From assembly GCA_025354795.1 (NCBI GenBank), contig JANXMF010000142.1, positions 1 through 53,313 on the forward strand: a stretch of DNA of 53,313 bases, given 5' to 3'. The stretch's first letter is position 1. Each line of letters opens with the position of its first letter. The notes under the pieces were generated by a model, which had not been told where the DNA came from, ran no database searches, and was given only the letters and a program-made list of their open reading frames with translations. Positions 38,367-47,649 of the stretch are shown one piece after another. A program made the position numbers and the translations under genes. The DNA comes from Pseudobdellovibrionaceae bacterium. Lineage in GTDB: Bacteria > Bdellovibrionota > Bdellovibrionia > Bdellovibrionales > UBA1609.

Positions 38367-39135
38367 TGGAAATAATTTCGCAGAAAAGGCTTGTCTGAAT
38401 CTTAACTTGAGCCTTCTCCAAACCGAGTTCAGTAAACAAGCTGTGATCACGTTCGGCGGGATTCCACTGCCGCAATGCCGAGGCGATACCATCCCATAAA
38501 AAAAGCACCGGTGCTACCGGAGCAATCCAACACCAGAGTATTCGCCGCATGCGCTGGGGTTGTCGTAAGTAAACCAATGGCAAGAGGAGAGCCGGAATGA
38601 CCGAACAGAGTACGAATAAAACAGAGGATGTTTTTTTGCGCAGGGGCTCCGCAATCATAATGTGAGCATTGTCCGCGAGGAGTGCCTTCAATAAGATGAT
38701 TCGATTCTCAAACTTCAGATGGTGAAAGGTGGCGGACAACAAGAGTAGTGAACGGTCGGAGTTCTTGGACCATGGTTTCGCCTTAAAATAATCAACGGAT
38801 TCAAATAGGGGCACCACGTTTCCTCCCGATCTTTGCTCAAGAGCGTGAAAGCTAGCGACATCCGGGTGTAGATCGCAAGGGTGCAGAGTTTTTGGCCAAT
38901 GATTTCCGGTTGGCAAGCGTTTTTGAACATGTCTGCTGATGGGCGCCGTGCCGGCCCCCAGTTCATAGAGTGCGGAGATTTTATATTCCTCACACAATTG
39001 AATAGCTTCGTTCGTTACAGAATCGTAATAGCGGCGAAATGGCTGGGAATTACCGACATCTAAAATTTCACGTAAGGTTTCTCTGAGCCCACGACCCAAC
39101 CAGGGCAAATCCATAAACTCAAATAACTGCGGCAT
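38341..39135 (-). CDS. SAM-dependent class I methyltransferase with C-terminal TM segments
   Basis: ALYELGAGTAPISRHVQ motif I; hydrophobic LFVLCSVIPALLLPLVYL and ILWCWIAPVAPVLFLWDGIA. Confidence 0.75.
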   Translation of the reverse strand: MPQLFEFMDLPWLGRGLRETLREILDVGNSQPFRRYYDSVTNEAIQLCEEYKISALYELGAGTAPISRHVQKRLPTGNHWPKTLHPCDLHPDVASFHALEQRSGGNVVPLFESVDYFKAKPWSKNSDRSLLLLSATFHHLKFENRIILLKALLADNAHIMIAEPLRKKTSSVLFVLCSVIPALLLPLVYLRQPQRMRRILWCWIAPVAPVLFLWDGIASALRQWNPAERDHSLFTELGLEKAQVKIQTSLFCEIISIIPTSAMD

Positions 39136-39145
39136 GCGTTCTCCC

Positions 39146-39187
39146 CCCAAGGTATGAGGTGGTAGTACCGTTCCATTACCTTGGGAG
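39146..39187 (-). promoter_or_regulatory. Hairpin overlapping the Shine-Dalgarno of the methyltransferase gene
   Basis: Minus strand: CTCCCAAGGTA-n22-TACCTTGGGGGGAGAACGCATG. Confidence 0.6.
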
Positions 39188-39228
39188 CACCATGCCCCTA
39201 AATCGACAGAACGGATTGATTCGAGGGT

Positions 39229-39693
39229 CTATGTAGCAAGGTTGGGATCTCGCTTCAAGAAGAAATCAAGAAAGTGGCGGCGAAGATGCGAATATCGCTG
39301 TTTCACAATTCCTTTGGTGGGGATCTCCGCATCCAATTGTTCATAAAATTCTTGGAGTAAGGCTGTGGAAATAAAAGCTGACTCGATTTTGAATCGGTCC
39401 CGCATCCGCTGTTCACGGTCTTGATTAAAGTTGAGTCGAGTGATCAGTTTTTCCAATTCTTCTTTTTGAAGATGGCCGTAGATTTTTCGAGGGAGCCGCT
39501 GGAAGGTTTTCTTGCCTGTGGCTGTGATTTTAATATTTCGTTTGATATAGAAAACCCCACCTTCGTCGGTGAGCATCCATCTATATTTGCGATCCGACTG
39601 GACCCATTTCAGGTTCAGCGCGCGTATTGCTTTTTCGAGTTGAGATTCGTCGATCATACCGTTACCCCTTTCGGAAGTTAGCGGTATAAACAC
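39229..39693 (-). pseudogene. Truncated tyrosine-recombinase-like (integrase N-terminal/core-binding) ORF
   Basis: ...SAFISTALLQEFYEQLDAEIPTKGIVKQRYSHLRRHFLDFFLKRDPNLAT* resembles an integrase core-binding domain; no catalytic domain; lies just 3' of the intact tRNA-Leu. Confidence 0.5.
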
Positions 39694-39759
39694 AAGCCAA
39701 CGGTGGACTTAAATCTTGAGGCGGGTTAAAATCAAAATAGACTAGTGATATCAAGTAGA

Positions 39760-39846
39760 TGGTGCGCGCGAATGGACTTGAACCATCATGCCCTTGCGGG
39801 CGCCAGCCCCTCAAGCTGGTGCGTCTGCCAATTTCGCCACGCGCGC
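39760..39846 (-). tRNA. tRNA-Leu(GAG), intact, CCA encoded
   Basis: RC: GCGCGCGTGGCGAAATTGGCAGACGCACCAGCTTGAGGGGCTGGCGCCCGCAAGGGCATGATGGTTCAAGTCCATTCGCGCGCACCA; 7-bp acceptor stem, long variable arm. Confidence 0.97.
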
Positions 39847-39956
39847 ATATGTCTCATATCTTGGCATCTTGGTTACCAAAATCGAGTAATTTCCGTATAC
39901 CAATTTTTAGTCTAAGTTGTTAACTCCTTTAACTTTCCCGCACGAGCGACACAAAT

Positions 39957-39995
39957 CCCTCAAGCTGATGTGTCTGCCAATTTCGCCACCCGGGG
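39957..39995 (-). pseudogene. 5' half of the split tRNA-Leu(GAG) (attL-like)
   Basis: RC: CCCCGGGTGGCGAAATTGGCAGACACATCAGCTTGAGGG, then diverges (ATTTGTGTCGCTC...). Confidence 0.88.
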
Positions 39996-40177
39996 ATTTT
40001 TGAGTCGAATGACAATTTTTCTAGTGATATTCGCGTGTCTACCCGGTGTCAACAAGGGAGCCGATTTCGCAGGCCGTTACGCGGGTTTACAGTCGGGGCC
40101 GTGCCTCCAGGTAAGCTGCCCCGCTCGCAAGTGAGGGACTAACCTTTGGGCATCGCCCGCGGGTCATTAGAGCAGAG

Positions 40178-40199
40178 GAGCACGGATGCTCTTTTGTTT
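40178..40199 (+). terminator. Intrinsic-terminator-like hairpin in the queA leader (1)
   Basis: GAGCA-CGGA-TGCTC-TTTTGTTT. Confidence 0.65.
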
Positions 40200-40211
40200 G
40201 AACCCAGTGGT

Positions 40212-40240
40212 GGGAGGCCGGAGGCTTCCCTGGTTTTATT
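40212..40240 (+). terminator. Intrinsic-terminator-like hairpin in the queA leader (2)
   Basis: GGGAGGCC-GGA-GGCTTCCC-TGGTTTTATT. Confidence 0.6.
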
Positions 40241-40297
40241 TTCCCGCCAAAGCCAAGCTAGACAGGGCGCTCCGCGATGACATAAGATCGCCGCCTC

Positions 40298-42417
<2,120 letters not shown>

Positions 42418-42480
42418 GTGCAAGGTTGATTTTTTTCACTCCGGGTGTTCAGTAAGACGAAAACACGGAGGCTACCTTCA

Positions 42481-42813
42481 ATGTTCGACGGATTTTTTAT
42501 TTCCACCGCGTGGGCGCAGGATGCTGCGGCGTCTCATCCCTCTCTGATGGAGCAGGTTTTTCCTTTTGTTATCATTTTTCTCATCTTCTTTTTCCTGGTC
42601 ATCCGACCCCAACAACGACGGGCGCAAACCCACAAAGGATTCATCACCGCTCTTAAGCGCGGCGATTCGGTTTTGACTTCGGGTGGAATACTCGGGACGA
42701 TTGAGGGTCTTACCGATCAATTTGTAACATTACAGGTTGCTGATGGTGTGAAAATTCGCGTGTTAAAGGCTCAGATTGCCTCTAGCGTGGCGGGAGAGTT
42801 GGAGAAAAAATGA
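42481..42813 (+). CDS. yajC: Sec translocon accessory protein YajC
   Basis: FVIIFLIFFFLVIRPQQRRAQTHKGFITALKRGDSVLTSGGILGTIEGL. Confidence 0.95.
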   Translation: MFDGFFISTAWAQDAAASHPSLMEQVFPFVIIFLIFFFLVIRPQQRRAQTHKGFITALKRGDSVLTSGGILGTIEGLTDQFVTLQVADGVKIRVLKAQIASSVAGELEKK

Positions 42814-44501
42814 TCGAAAGCATGCGCGTCCGAACCCTGATGGTTTTGTTCTTCTTATTATTTTCCGTGCTCTATTTGTTGCCAAGCGTGACCACACTGC
42901 CCGCGGGCTGGTGGTTCAACACCAAAAAATTGCATTACGGCCTCGACATTCAAGGTGGCGCGCATTTGGTTTATGGCGTGGACGTAAATGGCGTTCTAGC
43001 CGAGCGCACTGACCGCATGGCGCGCGGTTTGACTCAAGAGCTTAAAGACAAAAACGCGCAAGTCGAAAGCGTTGCTCCTAACGAGAGTCATGATGCGATT
43101 GTGATCAAGGCGAAAAGCGATGCCGACAAAGCGACGATCCTGGGTCATTTGCATGATCAACACGGTTCTACTTTGCAAGTGGTGCGCGAAGCCGGCAATG
43201 ACATCGAAGTCCGTTACTATGATACGGTCATGGAAGAGTATCGCAGCCAAATTATCAATCAAGCCATCGAAGTGATCCGTAATCGTGTGGACGAATTCGG
43301 CGTGGCTGAACCGGTGATCGCGGCGCAGGGTCGGGATCGCATTTTGGTGCAGCTGCCGGGCATTAGTGATCCGGCACGGGCCAAAGAACTGATCAATAAA
43401 ACCGCCAAATTGGATTTTCGCTTGGTCGACAACACCGTCGATGGCCCTAAGGTGCAACAGATGGTGAGTGACGCCGAAAAAGCTGGCGGCTTTGCGCTCG
43501 GCAAAGATGGGCTTTCCTATAATCAGTATGTGCGCAAACTCAATGCGGCGCTAAAGGATAAGCTGCCGCCCGCGACTATGGTGGCCTTTGAAAAAGCACC
43601 TCAGGCGCAGACGATGGAAGCCGGCAAGATGCCGTGGCTGGTGCGCCTCGACAGTGATGTGTCGGGCGATCAGCTCGAAGACGCGTTCGTCAGCCTTGGC
43701 GAATTTGGTGAACCGAAAGTGAGTTTTCGTTTCGGTAGTGACGGGCGCCGCAAGTTCGCGGACCTGACCTCTAAAAACGTGGGCCGGCAATTGGCGATTG
43801 TGCTCGACGAAGTGATTTATTCCGCGCCGAATATTCATGAACGCATTGACGGCGAAGGCCAGATTTCGCTGGGCCGTCGCAGCGGTGAAGAGGCGCAAAA
43901 GGAGGGGAGTTTGATTGCCACCGCTCTGCGCGCGGGCGCACTTCCCGCAGCTCTTCAGCAATTGGAAGAGCGTTCCGTAGGCCCCTCTCTTGGCATGGAT
44001 TCCATTGAAAAAGGCAAGCGCGCGGGCATGATCGGCATGGTGTTGGTCATCCTCTTCGTATGCTTTTACTACAAAATGGCCGGCGTAGTGGCCTCGATTT
44101 GTTTGGCGCTAAATGTGTTTGGTTTATTGGCACTGTTGAGTGCGCTGGGTGCGACGCTAACTCTGCCGGGCATCGCCGGTATCACTTTAACCATGGGGAT
44201 GGCGATTGACGCCAATGTGATTATCTTTGAGCGCATTAAAGAGGAACTCGCGCGCGGGGCGACCTCGCGCACGGCCATTCGCGAGGGGTTTCACCATGCT
44301 TGGACGGCGATTTTCGATTCAAACGTTACCAACGCCATAGCCGCTGCGGTGCTGGTGTACTTTGGCTCGGGTCCGGTGCGCGGTTTTGGCGTCACGCTGA
44401 TTGCCGGCATTGTGACCACCATGATCACCGCCGTCTTTATGAGTCACTACATCCTCGATCTTTTAAGCAACACATTTAAAGTGAAGAAAATCACGATTTA
44501 A
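42810..44501 (+). CDS. secD: Protein translocase subunit SecD
   Basis: GLDIQGGAHLVYGVD...GITLTMGMAIDANVIIFERIKEEL. Confidence 0.96.
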   Translation: MIESMRVRTLMVLFFLLFSVLYLLPSVTTLPAGWWFNTKKLHYGLDIQGGAHLVYGVDVNGVLAERTDRMARGLTQELKDKNAQVESVAPNESHDAIVIKAKSDADKATILGHLHDQHGSTLQVVREAGNDIEVRYYDTVMEEYRSQIINQAIEVIRNRVDEFGVAEPVIAAQGRDRILVQLPGISDPARAKELINKTAKLDFRLVDNTVDGPKVQQMVSDAEKAGGFALGKDGLSYNQYVRKLNAALKDKLPPATMVAFEKAPQAQTMEAGKMPWLVRLDSDVSGDQLEDAFVSLGEFGEPKVSFRFGSDGRRKFADLTSKNVGRQLAIVLDEVIYSAPNIHERIDGEGQISLGRRSGEEAQKEGSLIATALRAGALPAALQQLEERSVGPSLGMDSIEKGKRAGMIGMVLVILFVCFYYKMAGVVASICLALNVFGLLALLSALGATLTLPGIAGITLTMGMAIDANVIIFERIKEELARGATSRTAIREGFHHAWTAIFDSNVTNAIAAAVLVYFGSGPVRGFGVTLIAGIVTTMITAVFMSHYILDLLSNTFKVKKITI

Positions 44502-44515
44502 GAGGGACGTTGTCA

Positions 44516-45475
44516 ATGGCAGCACAAATGAAGCAGAAAAAAGAAGAGAGCTGGGGCCGCTACGATTTTCTCGGCGTCGCAAAATATATTACGGTCATGT
44601 CTATGGCTTTGGTGGTTATCTCCATGATCATCATAGTCACCAAAGGCCTCAACTATGGAGTCGACTTTGTTGGCGGTATCGAGGTGCAAGCGCAGTTCAA
44701 TCCCACCGTCGACGCCAGTCACGTGCGCAAGTTTATGGCGGACGAGGGCTTTGCCCATGCCAATGTGCAAAGCCTGGGCGATAAGAACGAGTATCTGATT
44801 CATTTGGAAACTCCCGCCGGAAAATCCGAGCAAGAAACCAACGCTTTTATCCAGCAGACCATCGATAAAATCAAAGGTGGCATCACTGAGCATTTTGCCA
44901 AAGATGGCGCGGTCATTCGCCGAGTGGACACTGTGGGTCCTCAAGTCGGCGCCGAATTGCGCCGTAACGGAATTCTCGCGGCGTTTTATTGCCTGTTGTT
45001 GATTTTAATTTTTGTGGGGCTGCGGTTCGACTATCGCTACGCACCCGGCGCCGTGTTCTGCCTTTTTCATGATGCGATCATTACAGTGGGAATTTATTCT
45101 CTCTTTAATTGGGAATTTACAACCCAAACCATGGCTGCCGTCTTAACAATTATCGGCTATTCGCTCAATGACACTATTGTGATCTTCGACCGGATCCGGG
45201 AGAACCAACAGCATTTTCGTGACAAAGATATTTACTGGATTTCCAATCGTTCCATCAACGAAACGCTCTCGCGCACCGTGCTCACTTATATGATCACTTA
45301 TCTGACTGTGGCTTCGATGTTCTTTTTTGCCGATGGTGTGATCCATGATTTCTCGGTGGCGATGATGATCGGGATGTTCTTGGGCGCATACTCGACAGTT
45401 TATGTCGCGACACCTTTGATGCTGATTCTTGATCGCTATCAAAAATGGAAACGTCATCAATTGCAAACCGCCTAA
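44516..45475 (+). CDS. secF: Protein translocase subunit SecF
   Basis: GLNYGVDFVGGIEVQ...TIIGYSLNDTIVIFDRIREN. Confidence 0.96.
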   Translation: MAAQMKQKKEESWGRYDFLGVAKYITVMSMALVVISMIIIVTKGLNYGVDFVGGIEVQAQFNPTVDASHVRKFMADEGFAHANVQSLGDKNEYLIHLETPAGKSEQETNAFIQQTIDKIKGGITEHFAKDGAVIRRVDTVGPQVGAELRRNGILAAFYCLLLILIFVGLRFDYRYAPGAVFCLFHDAIITVGIYSLFNWEFTTQTMAAVLTIIGYSLNDTIVIFDRIRENQQHFRDKDIYWISNRSINETLSRTVLTYMITYLTVASMFFFADGVIHDFSVAMMIGMFLGAYSTVYVATPLMLILDRYQKWKRHQLQTA

Positions 45476-45489
45476 TGAGAGGGGAACTT

Positions 45490-45693
45490 ATGACTGACCT
45501 TTCGCAGATGCTGCGTTGGAACGCTGGATTTGTACGTGGCCTCGCGCAGAGCGTGCTCGAACGGGCGCGTTTGATTCGCAGCACATTGTCACCCGTAGCG
45601 GCTGAAGCCGTGGTTAAGTCGGCAAAGCCTAAGGCTAAGAAGACGCGGGTCAAAAAGAAGGCTATGCGCAAGACCAAACGAGCACATGCCTAG
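45490..45693 (+). CDS. Small Lys-rich basic hypothetical protein
   Basis: ORF with RBS agaggggaac; C-terminal KPKAKKTRVKKKAMRKTKRAHA; overlaps queC start. Confidence 0.6.
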   Translation: MTDLSQMLRWNAGFVRGLAQSVLERARLIRSTLSPVAAEAVVKSAKPKAKKTRVKKKAMRKTKRAHA

Positions 45694-46387
45694 GGCTAAG
45701 CCTGCTGCGGTTGTTCTTCTGTCTTCGGGCTTAGATTCCACTTACGGTTTTCTCCATGCGCTTGCAGATTACGAAGTGAAAATGGTCTTGACCTTCGACT
45801 ACGGCCAAAAGGCCGCGGTCCGTGAAGTCGAGCGCTCGCGTGGGCTTGCGAAGCTCTACGGCTGTCGGTTTGAACTGGTTGAGCTGCCCTGGTTTCACGT
45901 GTTCACCCGCACTTCATTGATCGACCTCGCGGCGATGATTCCGACCGGCGGCGACGTGGCGATCGATGATCTCAAGCGTTCGCAAGCAACGGCTAAGAAC
46001 GTTTGGGTGCCTAATCGCAACGGTATTTTTTTAAATATTGCGGCTGGGTTCGCTGAAGGCTTCGACGCCGATTTTGTGGTACCTGGGTTTAATATCGAAG
46101 AGGCGCAAACTTTTCCCGACAATAGCGCGGCGTTTTTGAGCACGCTCGACCAGTGTTGGACTTATTCCACCAGCCGCCGAGTGCAGGCAAAGTGCTTTTC
46201 CTTGGATATGAATAAAACCGAGATTGTGGCGCGGTCGATAGAGCTTGGAGTGCCTTTTCATAACCTATGGCCGTGTTATTTTGCGGGCGCGCAGTGGTGT
46301 GGCGAGTGCGAATCTTGCCAGCGTTTCAAGCGCGCGTTGACCGCCAATGGACTTGCGTTTACGGAGTTGCGGGAGAGAACACAGTGA
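45686..46387 (+). CDS. queC: 7-cyano-7-deazaguanine synthase QueC
   Basis: PP-loop VLLSSGLDSTYGF, FDYGQKA, VPNRNGIFLNIA, CGECESC. Confidence 0.88.
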   Translation: MPRAKPAAVVLLSSGLDSTYGFLHALADYEVKMVLTFDYGQKAAVREVERSRGLAKLYGCRFELVELPWFHVFTRTSLIDLAAMIPTGGDVAIDDLKRSQATAKNVWVPNRNGIFLNIAAGFAEGFDADFVVPGFNIEEAQTFPDNSAAFLSTLDQCWTYSTSRRVQAKCFSLDMNKTEIVARSIELGVPFHNLWPCYFAGAQWCGECESCQRFKRALTANGLAFTELRERTQ

Positions 46388-46953
46388 AGACCAAGTTTCT
46401 ATCGTCAGATGAAAAGTACGACGGCGCCCAGCTGGTTTCACTGCGCAATTACTTGCAGCACGGCATGCTGGGCGACTCGGTGGTGGCTTGGGTCGGCGCG
46501 TGCGATGTGGCGTTTGAGCACATGGTGGACGGCGAGGATCTGCTCGAGCGCGCTAGCATCGCGGGCGAAAAGATGCTGCATTTTATCGTGGAGAAATTTG
46601 ACATTTCGCTTTTCGCAGCTGTCGGTTTACAGCGATTGCTGGCCGGAATTGTCAAAGATCAAATCCTAATCTCGGCTCCTGAAAGAGCTCTGGCGCAGAT
46701 CATGGTTCGTCGCGGTGACGATTTGTACTGTGGTGAGCGTAAGCTGAGTATTTCGATTGCGACACAAAGTCCGGTGAGTTCACTAGTACACTTCGCCGTC
46801 AATGTGAATAATCAGGGGACCCCGGTGCCCACGCTTGCGCTCGAAGATCTGGGTTTGGAGGCGCAGAAACTGGCAGTCGAGGTTATGGATATCTTTGCAG
46901 CCGAAGTGGAGTCGATGAGTGAGGCCACGCACAAGGTGCGTTGGGTGAAGTAA
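46384..46953 (+). CDS. DUF366-type protein of unknown function, GTGA-overlapped with queC
   Basis: KFLSSDEKYDGAQLVSLRNYLQHGMLGDSVVAWVGACDV...EDLLERASIAGEKMLHFIVEKF...RRGDDLYCGERKLSISIATQSPVSSLVHFAVNV. Confidence 0.7.
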   Translation: MKTKFLSSDEKYDGAQLVSLRNYLQHGMLGDSVVAWVGACDVAFEHMVDGEDLLERASIAGEKMLHFIVEKFDISLFAAVGLQRLLAGIVKDQILISAPERALAQIMVRRGDDLYCGERKLSISIATQSPVSSLVHFAVNVNNQGTPVPTLALEDLGLEAQKLAVEVMDIFAAEVESMSEATHKVRWVK

Positions 46954-47086
46954 GGGCTTGGTCGCGGCTTCCTTTGCCCGCGTAATAAGACATGCAAATA
47001 TTTTTCTTGATACCATCTCTATTTTCGAACATCGCCTCAGCCCCGTTTTGACCTTGCTGCGAAGCCCTTGCAAACGATAAAGATCC

Positions 47087-47626
47087 CTAAATCGAAACCA
47101 CTTCAAGAATCTCGGGAATCGCCTGCTTTAACCGCGTTTCAATTCCGTCTTTCAAAGTCAGCGCCGAACTGGGACAACCAGAACACGCTCCCTGCATATG
47201 CAAATAAACCCGGCCCTCTTCAAACTTATCAAAAACAATATCGCCGCCATCCATCGCCACCGCCGGGCGAATCTCGTCGCGCAGAATCTGCTTAATTTGG
47301 CGCACCGTCGTCGAATCATTCGGGTCTTCCACTTCAGCCGTTACGGTGGACAAAACCACCGCGCCACTTTGCAAATGCTCCTTAATTAATTCAGACAAAG
47401 GCTCCGCGAGAACCTCCCACTCTACCCAATCTTGTTTAGTCACCGTGACAAAAGTTGGCCCGATAAAAACTCCCGCGGCCCAGGGGAAGCTAAAAATCTT
47501 TTGCGCCAACGGACTGCGCGCGCATTCGCTGGCAGAGGTAAAGTGCGCAGATTCAGACGCGATCGTGCCGGTAACCATGTACTTCATGGATTGCGGATTG
47601 GGCGTAGCTTCGTAATAAACATCCAT
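47087..47626 (-). CDS. Nfu/NifU-like Fe-S scaffold protein
   Basis: Nfu N-domain (YYEATPNPQSMKYMV) and C-domain RDEIRPAVAMDGGDIVF...GACSGCPSSALTLKDGIE. Confidence 0.92.
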   Translation of the reverse strand: MDVYYEATPNPQSMKYMVTGTIASESAHFTSASECARSPLAQKIFSFPWAAGVFIGPTFVTVTKQDWVEWEVLAEPLSELIKEHLQSGAVVLSTVTAEVEDPNDSTTVRQIKQILRDEIRPAVAMDGGDIVFDKFEEGRVYLHMQGACSGCPSSALTLKDGIETRLKQAIPEILEVVSI

Positions 47627-47649
47627 AGATTCCTCCGGGAGCGAAGAAC

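Larger units (their letters stand above)
36577..39963. mobile_element. Decayed integrative element (~3.4 kb) inserted in the anticodon loop of a tRNA-Leu(GAG) gene
   Basis: Flanked by complementary tRNA halves sharing AGCTTGAGGG; contains truncated integrase-like ORF, TA-like pair, MTase, intact tRNA-Leu. Confidence 0.75.

Noticed and set aside
40040-40200. Region as RNase P RNA, SRP RNA or tmRNA
   Set aside because: None of the conserved sequence blocks of those RNAs were recognisable; kept only as an unassigned structured leader.
42996-43457. 153-aa minus-strand ORF and other ORFs antisense to secD/secF/queC
   Set aside because: Mirror ORFs of conserved coding sequence in high-GC frames; no independent support.
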